The notes under the pieces were generated by a model. That model was not told the origin of the DNA. It did not search any database and saw nothing but the letters and a program-made list of their open reading frames with translations. Shown here one piece after another: positions 7,389 through 15,433 of a DNA stretch of 41,671 nt. The translations under genes were made by a program, and so were the position numbers. How positions within the stretch are numbered: the first letter of the stretch is position 1; every line of letters begins with the position of its first letter. The stretch comes from Gemmataceae bacterium (lineage in GTDB: Bacteria > Planctomycetota > Planctomycetia > Gemmatales > Gemmataceae), in contig JAKEHV010000074.1 in assembly GCA_022614915.1 (NCBI GenBank), positions 1 to 41,671 on the forward strand, read 5' to 3'.

Positions 7389-8174
7389 TCACGCGGACGT
7401 TTGGTCCGCTGTTGGTGCGGGTTCGGGGTCCGGGAACACGTTGACGACAACCAGGTCGCGACCCTGGCGATACCAGCCGCCGCTGGGGGTCGCGCATTGT
7501 GGGCACTTGCAGCCGCCGCAACCCATGCAGCGGGGCAGTGGTGCTGAGGCATCGGTGTCGAAAGGCTCGTCGATCGGGGGCTGGACGATGGTTGGTTGAA
7601 CAACGATGGGGCTGCCGGCAACAGGCACGGGCACGGGGATGGGCCGTCGACGCCAAGGCGGCCAGCGTCTGGGTCTGGGCCATTTGGGACGCGGGCGAAG
7701 CAACCCCGGGGCATAGCGTCGTGCCGCCGCAGCCGCGCCCGCGCGTGCGGCCCGCGCGGGGCCGATTCTTCGCTCCAACGCCAGCGCTTGCCGCGCCGCA
7801 TCCGTGGCGAAGCGGACGAAGCGCCGCGCCGCCTGAAATTCCTGGTCCTCGGGGCTTAGGCCTTCCAGCTCGATGCCGAACAGCGTGGCGGCGCGCGTAT
7901 CCCAGGACTGGCCCAAGTCTTGACTGGGCGCCGTCAACCGCCCCAAGGCTCGCCCCGCGAACGGCAACGCCACGCGCGCCGCGCCTTTGACCAAACTGCC
8001 AAGCGGCCTTCCCAGCGCCGATGTCATTTTTCCGCGCCCTGCTTTTTGGAGCAGCCTGCCCAGAAAGCGGTCCAACTCGGCGTCGCTGACGACTTCGAGC
8101 ATCAGGGCCGCCTCCTCGACTTCTTCTTGTTGCGACAAGGGAAGTTCCGTTGGTGCTTCTAGAGCGCTTGGCAT
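7389..8174 (-). CDS. Single-unit paralogue of the glycine-rich repeat protein with Pro/Arg and Cys-rich tail (261 aa)
   Basis: Residues about 13-160 repeat the unit of the downstream 426-aa protein: VVSDAELDRFLG, LPFAGRALGRL, then LFGIELEGLSPEDQEFQ, ARRFVRFA and RRYAPGLL. The glycine segment is shorter and more divergent. After it come a Pro/Arg-rich linker (RPRPKWPRPRRWPPWRRR), a Pro/Val stretch, and five cysteines in twelve residues (CMGCGGCKCPQC, 216-227), probably a metal-binding knuckle. A C-terminal SGGWYRQGRDLVVVNV matches the end of the neighbour. It is the first gene of the minus-strand string and lies 26 bases before the 426-aa gene. The start at 8174 is the first usable ATG, and no good ribosome site precedes it. 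Confidence 0.78.
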   Translation of the reverse strand: MPSALEAPTELPLSQQEEVEEAALMLEVVSDAELDRFLGRLLQKAGRGKMTSALGRPLGSLVKGAARVALPFAGRALGRLTAPSQDLGQSWDTRAATLFGIELEGLSPEDQEFQAARRFVRFATDAARQALALERRIGPARAARAGAAAAARRYAPGLLRPRPKWPRPRRWPPWRRRPIPVPVPVAGSPIVVQPTIVQPPIDEPFDTDASAPLPRCMGCGGCKCPQCATPSGGWYRQGRDLVVVNVFPDPEPAPTADQTSA

Positions 8175-8304
8175 AAGGCACGCGTCGTTGGTCGATTGCA
8201 GGGGGACAGAGAGAAAGCAACAAGCGTGCCAGCCGGTTTTTCACGGTTTTCAACGGGGGGAAGGCGAAATCACCTTCGGCGTCACGCACGAAACGCGCGG
8301 ATAG

Positions 8305-8385
8305 GCCGAAGCACGCTTCGGCGTTGGGAATGGGGGCACGTTGAAAACGTGCCGCTGTCCGCTGGCACGTTGAAAACGTGCCCCA
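8305..8385. repeat. Cluster of three perfect hairpins between divergent genes
   Basis: GCCGAAG and CTTCGGC form a 7-bp stem at 8305-8322. GGCACGTTGAAAACGTGCC, an 8-bp stem with a GAA loop, occurs twice, at 8335-8353 and 8364-8382. Outer TGGGG and CCCCA allow an alternative long pairing across both copies. It lies between the minus-strand string and der, in a 239-base gene-free stretch (8175-8413) with no other clear feature besides a possible -10 for der. Confidence 0.85.
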
Positions 8386-8401
8386 CAGACACGCCGCAAT
8401 C

Positions 8402-8407
8402 TACAAT
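8402..8407 (+). promoter_or_regulatory. Possible -10 element of der, suggesting a leaderless transcript
   Basis: TACAAT lies six bases upstream of the der ATG, so transcription would start at or next to the start codon. There is no Shine-Dalgarno sequence before that ATG. No convincing -35 hexamer is seen at the right distance, which keeps confidence low. Confidence 0.35.
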
Positions 8408-8413
8408 GACACC

Positions 8414-9859
8414 ATGTCGATTCCACAAGTCGCCATTGTCGGCCGGCCCAACGTCGGCAAATCGTCGCTGTTCAACTGGCTCGCGGGCCGGCGCATAGCC
8501 ATCGTCGATCCGACGCCGGGCGTCACGCGCGATCGGCTGTGCGCGCCCGTCGAGGCCGGCGACCGATACTTCGAGCTGGTCGATACCGGCGGCATAGGCA
8601 TCGAGGACAAAGACGAGCTCACCCGCGACGTGGAACGCCAGATTCAGCTCGCCATCGACAAAGCCCACGTCGTCGTGTTCCTCGTCGACGCGCGCAATGG
8701 GCTCGTTCCGCTCGATGAAGAAGTGGCCACGCGACTGCGCGGCCTGACCAAACCGATTCTCCTCGTGGCCAACAAGTGCGACGAGCCGCACCTCGAGCCG
8801 CAAGCCGCCGAGTTTCACCGGCTTGGCTTCGGCAATGTGCTGTGCGTCAGCGCCTTGCAGAATCGCGGCAAAGAAGAATTGCTCGATGCGATTGTACACA
8901 GTCTTCCGCGCGAAACCCAAAGCGCAGCCGAAGTCAAGGAGCCGGACTTGAAGTTGGCCATTGTCGGACGGCGCAACACCGGCAAAAGCACCTTCATCAA
9001 TTGCCTGGCCAAGGAAGAAAGAACGATCGTCAGCGAGGTGGAAGGGACGACACGCGACAGCGTGGACGTGCGCTTCGAGCGCGACGGCAAGGGCATTGTC
9101 GCCATTGATACGGCCGGCGTGCGCAACCGGGGCAAAATACGCTCGGACGTCGAGTTTTACAGTCTGGCCCGCGCCGACCGCTCGATCCGCCGGGCCGACG
9201 TGGTGCTGCATTTCTTCGACGCCGCCAAGAAAGTGAGCCACGTCGATAAACAGCTGGCCGGCTACATCCTCGAAAACTACAAGCCGGCCATCTTCGTCGT
9301 CAACAAATGGGATCTTCTGAAAGGCGCGCTCGTCACCGGCGAATTCGGCGATTACTTGAAGCGCGTTTTCCCGAGTTTGGACTTCGTGCCGATCGCGTTC
9401 ATCACCGCCAAGGACGGCAAAAACGTGCAACAGGTCTTGAACCTCGCGCAGAACTTGCACAAGCAAGCCGGGGCCCGTGTCGGCACCGGAGAGCTGAACC
9501 GCGTCGTCGAAAAGGCTGTGGCCGCCCAGTCGCCGTCGCTGCGTTTCAATCGCCAGGGCCGCATCTACTACGCCACGCAAGCCGGCACGCAGCCGCCGCT
9601 GGTCGTCTTGTTCACCAACGGGGCGCATCTGTTCGACCACACGTATCAGCGCTATTTACTGAAGACGTTTCGCGATTACTTGCCCTTTCACGACGTGCCG
9701 ATCAAGATGTACTTGCGCACCCGCGGGCGCGGCGAGGAGGGCGACGCGGAGGGACGCGACAAGCGTTCGCGCGCTAAGCGTGGTGATGCGAAAAAGCCGG
9801 CAAAGATCCGCGCACGGGCCAGGAAAGGCGCGACCGGCGAATTGTGGAGCGATATCTAA
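8414..9859 (+). CDS. der: Ribosome biogenesis GTPase Der (EngA)
   Basis: The 481-residue product is a double-GTPase protein needed for maturation of the 50S ribosomal subunit. The first G domain starts at once with GRPNVGKSS (residues 10-18), then DTGG and NKCD. The second has GRRNTGKST, DTAGVRN and NKWD. The final 120 residues or so fit the KH-like domain (GTQPPLVVLFTNGAHLF), ending in a Lys/Arg-rich tail usual in Der. Length is normal for the family. The start at 8414 is chosen because MSIPQVAIVGRPN places the first P-loop at the usual distance; the frame upstream crosses repeats. It is followed after 14 bases by a small secreted protein. Confidence 0.97.
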   Translation: MSIPQVAIVGRPNVGKSSLFNWLAGRRIAIVDPTPGVTRDRLCAPVEAGDRYFELVDTGGIGIEDKDELTRDVERQIQLAIDKAHVVVFLVDARNGLVPLDEEVATRLRGLTKPILLVANKCDEPHLEPQAAEFHRLGFGNVLCVSALQNRGKEELLDAIVHSLPRETQSAAEVKEPDLKLAIVGRRNTGKSTFINCLAKEERTIVSEVEGTTRDSVDVRFERDGKGIVAIDTAGVRNRGKIRSDVEFYSLARADRSIRRADVVLHFFDAAKKVSHVDKQLAGYILENYKPAIFVVNKWDLLKGALVTGEFGDYLKRVFPSLDFVPIAFITAKDGKNVQQVLNLAQNLHKQAGARVGTGELNRVVEKAVAAQSPSLRFNRQGRIYYATQAGTQPPLVVLFTNGAHLFDHTYQRYLLKTFRDYLPFHDVPIKMYLRTRGRGEEGDAEGRDKRSRAKRGDAKKPAKIRARARKGATGELWSDI

Positions 9860-9873
9860 CTGTCAGGTGCAAT

Positions 9874-10350
9874 ATGACCAAAAATCAGCTTCGGTGCTTT
9901 GTTGTTATCGCGCTCGCCATGCCGCTCTTGCCCATGCTCCGCGCGGCGGGCCAAGGCGACAACGCGCCGTTTAAGACCGAGTATTTCAACGGCAAAGTCG
10001 TGCCGCTCGAACAAATCCTGAAAAAACACGGCGCCAAGCTCGACGCCGACGCCACGCCCACTTGGCATGCACTCCTGACCGACGACGGCAAAGTCTATCC
10101 GCTCGTCAAAGATGCCGGCGCGCGCATGTTTTTCAAAGACGCCAAGCTGTTGAACCGGCCCATGCGCTTGACCGGCCGGCTCATACCCGGCGCCACGCTC
10201 CTGCAAGTCGTCAACGTCCACAGCTATCAGAAAGGCCAACTGCACGACGTCTACTATTGGTGCGACATCTGCACCATCCGCGGTTTCGAGGCCGGCATCT
10301 GCGACTGCTGCGGGGCGCCAATGGAGTTTCGGGAAACGCCCGTCAAATAA
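9874..10350 (+). CDS. Small secreted protein with C-terminal cysteine cluster
   Basis: The 158-residue product begins MTKNQLRCFVVIALAMPLL, a good Sec signal with probable cleavage near AAGQG, so it is likely periplasmic or exported. The middle contains a compact beta-rich stretch (MRLTGRLIPGATLLQVVNV) that could be an OB-like barrel. The C-terminus holds WCDICTIRGFEAGICDCCG, five cysteines in CxxC and CxCC patterns that could bind a metal or form disulphides. I do not recognise a named family. Its start is 14 bases after the der stop, so the two may share a transcript, though the functions seem unrelated. Confidence 0.75.
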   Translation: MTKNQLRCFVVIALAMPLLPMLRAAGQGDNAPFKTEYFNGKVVPLEQILKKHGAKLDADATPTWHALLTDDGKVYPLVKDAGARMFFKDAKLLNRPMRLTGRLIPGATLLQVVNVHSYQKGQLHDVYYWCDICTIRGFEAGICDCCGAPMEFRETPVK

Positions 10351-10352
10351 AC

Positions 10353-10479
10353 CCGAAATCCGAATCACGAAATCCGAAACAAATTCAAAGTCCCAAAAAA
10401 GTGAAAAGCCAACGAGCATTTTTTGAGTTTTCTTCTTTGGATTTCGGGCTTGTTTCGAGTTTCGGGATTCGGATTTCGG
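10353..10479. repeat. AT-rich imperfect palindrome of CCGAAATCCGAA type
   Basis: A left arm at 10353-10393 (beginning CCGAAATCCGAATC) pairs with a right arm at 10439-10479 over about 41 bases with few mismatches, leaving a roughly 45-base loop. It fills most of the space between the Cys-rich protein and gcvT and is much more AT-rich than the genes. The same words occur at 12299-12495. Confidence 0.85.
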
Positions 10480-10553
10480 ATTTTCAGGTGCTTGATTCCT
10501 TCCCATCGTCCCTCTAGACTTCTCACATCCTCGCGCCGTCGGGAGCATTTCGA

Positions 10554-11666
<1,113 letters not shown>

Positions 11667-11682
11667 AATCCGTGGAGTAATC

Positions 11683-12069
11683 ATGATTCCGAAGAACTTG
11701 CGCTACGCCACCACGCATGAATGGGCCAGCCTGGACGGCGACGTGTGCACCGTGGGCATCACGCAATTCGCGGTCGAGCAATTGACCGACGTGGTCTACG
11801 TCGAACTAAAGCCGGCGGGGACGAAGTTGAAAGCGGGCGAGCGCTTCGGCGAGATCGAATCCGTTAAAGCGGTCAGCGACTTATACGCCCCGGTGGAAGG
11901 TGAGCTGGTCGCCGTCAACGACGCGGTGGTCAAGGACCCCGGCGCGGTGTCGGGCGATCCCTATACGAAAGGCTGGATGGTGAAGATCAAAGTCGCGGCC
12001 GGGACCAAGTTGGACGCGCTCTTGAGTCCGGAGCAGTACGAGCAACAGATCGCGACGCAAGGGCACTAA
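11683..12069 (+). CDS. gcvH: Glycine cleavage system H protein
   Basis: This 128-residue lipoyl carrier shuttles the aminomethyl group between the P and T proteins. The opening MIPKNLRYATTHEW is typical. GEIESVKAVSDLYAP contains the lysine that receives lipoate, and NDAVVKDPGAVSGDPY plus GWMVKIK complete the hammerhead domain. Length matches the family. GGAG six bases before ATG 11683 fixes the start. It is 16 bases downstream of gcvT, forming a gcvTH operon. The downstream hairpin at 12191-12280 is a possible end of the transcript. Confidence 0.97.
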   Translation: MIPKNLRYATTHEWASLDGDVCTVGITQFAVEQLTDVVYVELKPAGTKLKAGERFGEIESVKAVSDLYAPVEGELVAVNDAVVKDPGAVSGDPYTKGWMVKIKVAAGTKLDALLSPEQYEQQIATQGH

Positions 12070-12190
12070 GTTGTCGGCAATGAGGACCGAGCTGAATCAA
12101 GTGTTTGTGGGGAAATCCCTGACACTTCTTGTTCCCGTCTCCTGACTTGTGCGCTTTGGCTCTAATTCGCATACTGACGTCGCTATGAAG

Positions 12191-12280
12191 AACGGGCGGC
12201 CGGCGTTGGCCTGACGCCAAAAGCGGACCCCACTAATTACCTCTTCGACCCGTCAGGCCAACGTCCGCCTCCCGTTTTTA
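12191..12280 (+). terminator. Long hairpin followed by a T run, possible terminator of gcvTH
   Basis: AACGGGCGGCCGGCGTTGGC at 12191 onward pairs imperfectly with the arm at 12251-12276 (CGTCAGGCCAACGTCCGCCT) over about 26 bases with a 34-base loop. TTTTTATTT follows. The loop is longer than in a classical intrinsic terminator, so this may be a dispersed repeat that also works as a terminator. The rest of the gene-free stretch 12070-12575 holds only this and the AT-rich palindrome after it. Confidence 0.55.
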
Positions 12281-12298
12281 TTTCACTTCGCTCGCATG

Positions 12299-12495
12299 GC
12301 TTTTTTCAAAATTCAAAAACTCAAAGATCCAAATCCGAAACAATCTGCAAATTCAAAAAAGAAATGCGCAAACAAGAATGCAAGTTTTCCGCTTTCTTGT
12401 TTGAATTTGGATTTCCGATTTGTTTCGGACTTGGTTCTTCGGATTTCGAATCTGTTTTGGATTTGGATCTTCGAATTTCGGATTTGTTTCGTTTT
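12299..12495. repeat. Second AT-rich imperfect palindrome (CCGAAATC-type words)
   Basis: The left part holds AAAGATCCAAATCCGAAACA and AATTCAAAAA words. The right part holds the complementary GGATTTGGATCTTCGAATTT and TTTGGATTTCCGATTTGTTT. Together they form a long imperfect inverted repeat between gcvH and the oxidoreductase gene. Base composition differs sharply from the flanking genes. It is of the same kind as 10353-10479. Confidence 0.75.
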
Positions 12496-12575
12496 CTTCT
12501 TGAGACCAGTATCAAAATCCACGAAGATAGCTGCAAGCGTTTTTCTCCCTCCCACGATAAGACGGATGTTTTCAC

Positions 12576-13946
12576 ATGAGCACGCAGAAAAAAGGCGGCC
12601 TTTCGCGCCGCGACGTCATGAAAAAGACCGGCCAGGTCGCCGCGGTGTCGGCGCTGGCGGGCGTGGCGCTGCCGCAAGTCCACGCCGGCGAAGACAACAC
12701 CATCCGGCTCGCCCTGGTCGGCTGCGGTGGCCGTGGCACCGGCGCGGCGGCCAACGCCCTCGCCTCACGCAATGGGCCGACCCGCCTCATCGCCATGGCT
12801 GATGTTTTCGAGAATCGGCTCAACTCCAGCTTCCAGAATCTACAGCGTCAACACCAGCGCCAGATGGACGTGCCGCAAGGCCGTCGCTATGTCGGCTTCG
12901 ACGGCTACCGCCGGGCCATGGACAGTTTGCGCGCCGGCGACGTCGTCATCCTGGCCACGCCGCCCGCCTTCCGCTGGGTGCAGTTCGCTTATGCTCTTGA
13001 AAAAGGCCTGCACGTCTTCATGGAAAAGCCGGTTACGGTGGACGGGCCGAGCACGCGCCGTTTTCTCACGATCACCGAGCAATCCGAACGCCGCAACCAG
13101 AAAGTCGGCGTCGGCCTCATGTGCCGGCACTGCGACGCCCGCAAGGAATTGTTCCAACGCCTTCGCGACGGCCAGATCGGCGACCTCGTGCTTTGCCGCG
13201 CCTACCGGATGGCCGGCCCAACCGCGACCGCATTTTCGCCGCCGCGCCCGGAAAACATCCCTGAGCTGCACTATCAGATCCAACGCTTCCACTCGTTCCT
13301 GTGGGCCAGCGGCGGCGCCTTCAGTGATTTCCTCATCCACAACATCGACGAGGCTTGCTGGATGAAGGACGCCTGGCCCGTTTCCGCCAAAGGCTCCGGC
13401 GGGCGGCATTATCGCAGCAACAACATCGACCAGAACTTCGACAGCTATTCGACCGAATACACCTTCGCGGACGGCTCGAAGTTCTATCTCGAAGGCCGCA
13501 CCGTGCCCGGCTGCCACAACGAGTTCGCCACCTATGTCCACGGCGCACGCGGCTCAGCCATCGTTTCGACCAATGGCCACGCCCCGTCGCGCTGCCGCAT
13601 CTTCCGCGGCCAGAATTTCTCGAATCAGGAAGTGGTCTGGCGCTTCCCGCCGCCCGAACCCGATCCCTATCAACTGGAATGGGACCACCTGCTCAGCGCG
13701 ATCCGCAACGACCGCCAGCACAACGAAGCCCGCCGCGGCGCGGAAGCCAGCCTCATCACCGCGATGGGCCGCATGGCGTGCCACACGGGGCAGATTGTGA
13801 CCCGCGATCAGATGCTGGCGCACGAGCACGAATTCGCGCCAGAGGTGGATCGGCTGACACTGGACGGGCCGGCGCCGCTACGGTTGGGGCAGGATGGCAA
13901 GTATCCAGTGCCGTCGCCGGGCCTTGTGACGCGGCGGGAGTATTAG
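12576..13946 (+). CDS. Gfo/Idh/MocA family oxidoreductase with TAT signal
   Basis: The 456-residue product starts with LSRRDVMKKTGQVAAVSALA, a twin-arginine signal, so it is probably folded in the cytoplasm and exported. The NAD(P)-binding motif is ALVGCGGRGTGAA, in the glycine-rich form usual in secreted members. FMEKPVTVDGPSTRRF matches the conserved EKP segment holding the catalytic lysine. The C-terminal half is the usual alpha/beta substrate domain. Such proteins oxidise or reduce sugars and related compounds; the substrate here is unknown. Exported Gfo/Idh/MocA paralogues are abundant in Planctomycetota. The gene appears monocistronic, preceded by the palindrome-rich gap. Confidence 0.92.
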   Translation: MSTQKKGGLSRRDVMKKTGQVAAVSALAGVALPQVHAGEDNTIRLALVGCGGRGTGAAANALASRNGPTRLIAMADVFENRLNSSFQNLQRQHQRQMDVPQGRRYVGFDGYRRAMDSLRAGDVVILATPPAFRWVQFAYALEKGLHVFMEKPVTVDGPSTRRFLTITEQSERRNQKVGVGLMCRHCDARKELFQRLRDGQIGDLVLCRAYRMAGPTATAFSPPRPENIPELHYQIQRFHSFLWASGGAFSDFLIHNIDEACWMKDAWPVSAKGSGGRHYRSNNIDQNFDSYSTEYTFADGSKFYLEGRTVPGCHNEFATYVHGARGSAIVSTNGHAPSRCRIFRGQNFSNQEVVWRFPPPEPDPYQLEWDHLLSAIRNDRQHNEARRGAEASLITAMGRMACHTGQIVTRDQMLAHEHEFAPEVDRLTLDGPAPLRLGQDGKYPVPSPGLVTRREY

Positions 13947-13988
13947 GGACACCGCCGCAGCGTTAGACATCTTGGAGGTTGTCCTGTC

Positions 13989-14900
13989 GTGAGGAAGATC
14001 GCAGTGCCGAACGCGGTGAGTAAGAGACTCGCGGACTTTTATCGCAAAGGCGGTAGTGTCCGCAGACATGACTCCGAGCGGCTCGCACTTGAAGGCTACA
14101 TGTTGTACAAGAAGGGGGACGAAATTCGGCTGCGGGCCCGTTCCAAAACAGAGTTGCGCTTGTTGCGCCGTCTACTGCGTCAAGCCGGGTTCAACCCTGG
14201 CAGGCCCGAGCCGAAAGGGCGCGGGTGGCGTCAGCCGTTGTATGGCCGAGAGGAAGTGACTCACTTCCTAGTTTGTGTGCTTGGCGTTGACGAGACTCTC
14301 CTCCAAAACGAAACACCGACGCCGACGACTTCAAGTCGTGCGTCCGACCTGAAGAGTGTTGCAAGCACGTCAAGCGCGGGGGGTATTGCGCCGAATCCCG
14401 CCATACGGCCGCGCGGCAGCGTGTCACCTACCACGGATTTGCGCGGTCGGGCCTTGGTGAAACTGCGGTTCGGCACGGCGTCGTTAACAAAACAGGAAAT
14501 GTCGTTGATACCGCCACAGCGCCGGCAACAGGCGCTAGAGCTTCGACTGCGCTCCGAGCGCGAAATCGCGGAGTTGTTGAGTCTATCGATACCGCGCGCG
14601 CACCAGATTCTGTGGTACGCCATGCGCAAACTACCAGACGTGCGTCGCTTTATTCCAAAGTGGTATGCGAAAGGAATGCGAATCCGCGCCGGCTCTCCCG
14701 GGCAGCAGGCAAAGAATGCGCGAGCCGGCGACGCACAGCCAACGGCGCCGCCCCCTCCCACGGCGCAGACTCAGTCGCCGCTTTGCCGCCTTGCTCCTAT
14801 CACCGTTGCAACTTCTTGCACGTGGCCAATCGCTTTTCCAAAAACGCATTCGTGGGCAAATATTGCAAGCCGGCCTCAAATACCTCTGCCGCTTCGTTGA
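13989..14900 (+). CDS. Unknown protein with a possible sigma-region-4-like helix-turn-helix
   Basis: A GTG start at 13989 has GGAGG about ten bases upstream. The first 95 residues form a compact basic domain (RLADFYRKGGSVRRHDS, TELRLLRRLLRQAGF) that I do not recognise. A low-complexity linker with short palindromic DNA (14325-14339) follows. Residues about 155-220 include LRSEREIAELLSLSIPRAHQ and ILWYAMRKLPDV, which read like the helix-turn-helix of sigma-70 region 4, so DNA binding is plausible. The last 60 residues are Pro/Ala-rich and look like read-through. They overlap a TPR-like frame on the other strand, so the original C-terminus may have been lost. No operon partner is evident. Confidence 0.6.
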   Translation: MRKIAVPNAVSKRLADFYRKGGSVRRHDSERLALEGYMLYKKGDEIRLRARSKTELRLLRRLLRQAGFNPGRPEPKGRGWRQPLYGREEVTHFLVCVLGVDETLLQNETPTPTTSSRASDLKSVASTSSAGGIAPNPAIRPRGSVSPTTDLRGRALVKLRFGTASLTKQEMSLIPPQRRQQALELRLRSEREIAELLSLSIPRAHQILWYAMRKLPDVRRFIPKWYAKGMRIRAGSPGQQAKNARAGDAQPTAPPPPTAQTQSPLCRLAPITVATSCTWPIAFPKTHSWANIASRPQIPLPLR

Positions 14901-14991
14901 ATCTCTTTGCATTCAAAAGCGGCACGCCCGCGCCGTCAATGGTCTTTGCGATCCTCTGCGCCTCAGCGGTTAGATTTCGGCCAGAATTCAT
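14800..14991 (-). pseudogene. Possible TPR-protein remnant or tiny TPR gene
   Basis: The minus frame from an ATG at 14991 to a stop at 14800 encodes 63 residues whose second half, AKRFNEAAEVFEAGLQYLPT followed by NAFLEKRLATCKKLQR, fits one tetratricopeptide repeat well. It overlaps the weak C-terminal end of the plus-strand gene, and only one of the two can be authentic there. No ribosome site is visible. It may be the broken end of a larger TPR gene whose upstream part was replaced by the AT-rich stretch beyond 15000. Confidence 0.35.
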
Positions 14992-15000
14992 GCGACACAA

Positions 15001-15433
15001 TAATTGCTGATACTATCGTGAAACACGATGTGTCAGCAATTTAAGTATAAGTCATTACTTAACTTACGTCCAAAACACAGTGAAAAAATTGCTGACACAT
15101 CGCTCATTTTGGGTGTCGTGTCATGCATTTTTGTTACTCCTTTGATTGCAAGGGTTTGTGAAAAACAGATTGATGACACGCATTTCTTGGCGGCTATCAC
15201 TAATCCTGGCAATTAGTTGCCGACAACTTCCGCTTGTTTTTTCGGCAGCGGTTTTCTAACGTTGGGACCGGCGGGTCCGACCCACGGTTGCAATCGGCCA
15301 CGAAGCCGGTTCGACCAGAGACTCGCTAACGGACCAGGGAGGAGGATCCGATTCGCCGCGTGCGTTCTGCGCGCGTCCAAGTCCTTTCTCTCTACACACT
15401 CGGCCCATTTGTCCCATACGCAAGGATGCGCTT
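15001..15433. other. Gene-free stretch, AT-rich in its first half
   Basis: No gene is supported here. The first 220 bases are clearly AT-richer than the window average and include a perfect 17-bp inverted repeat (15026-15102). The remainder returns to high GC and serves as the upstream region of the secreted peptidase gene, with AAGGA eight bases before its ATG. Confidence 0.7.
15026..15102. repeat. Perfect 17-bp inverted repeat in AT-rich DNA
   Basis: CGATGTGTCAGCAATTT at 15026-15042 is exactly complementary to AAATTGCTGACACATCG at 15086-15102, with a 43-base spacer. A further AATTGCTGA lies at 15002-15010. It could be a regulator site pair, the ends of a lost mobile element, or a hairpin. 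Confidence 0.9.

Noticed and set aside
7363-8289. Upstream extension of the 426-aa protein to a 735-aa frame
   Set aside because: The extension is Arg/Pro-rich nonsense overlapping the paralogous 261-aa gene in another frame. AAGGAG marks the start at 7362.
8282-9640. Minus-strand frame of 452 codons
   Set aside because: Shadow of der, whose two GTPase domains are unmistakable.
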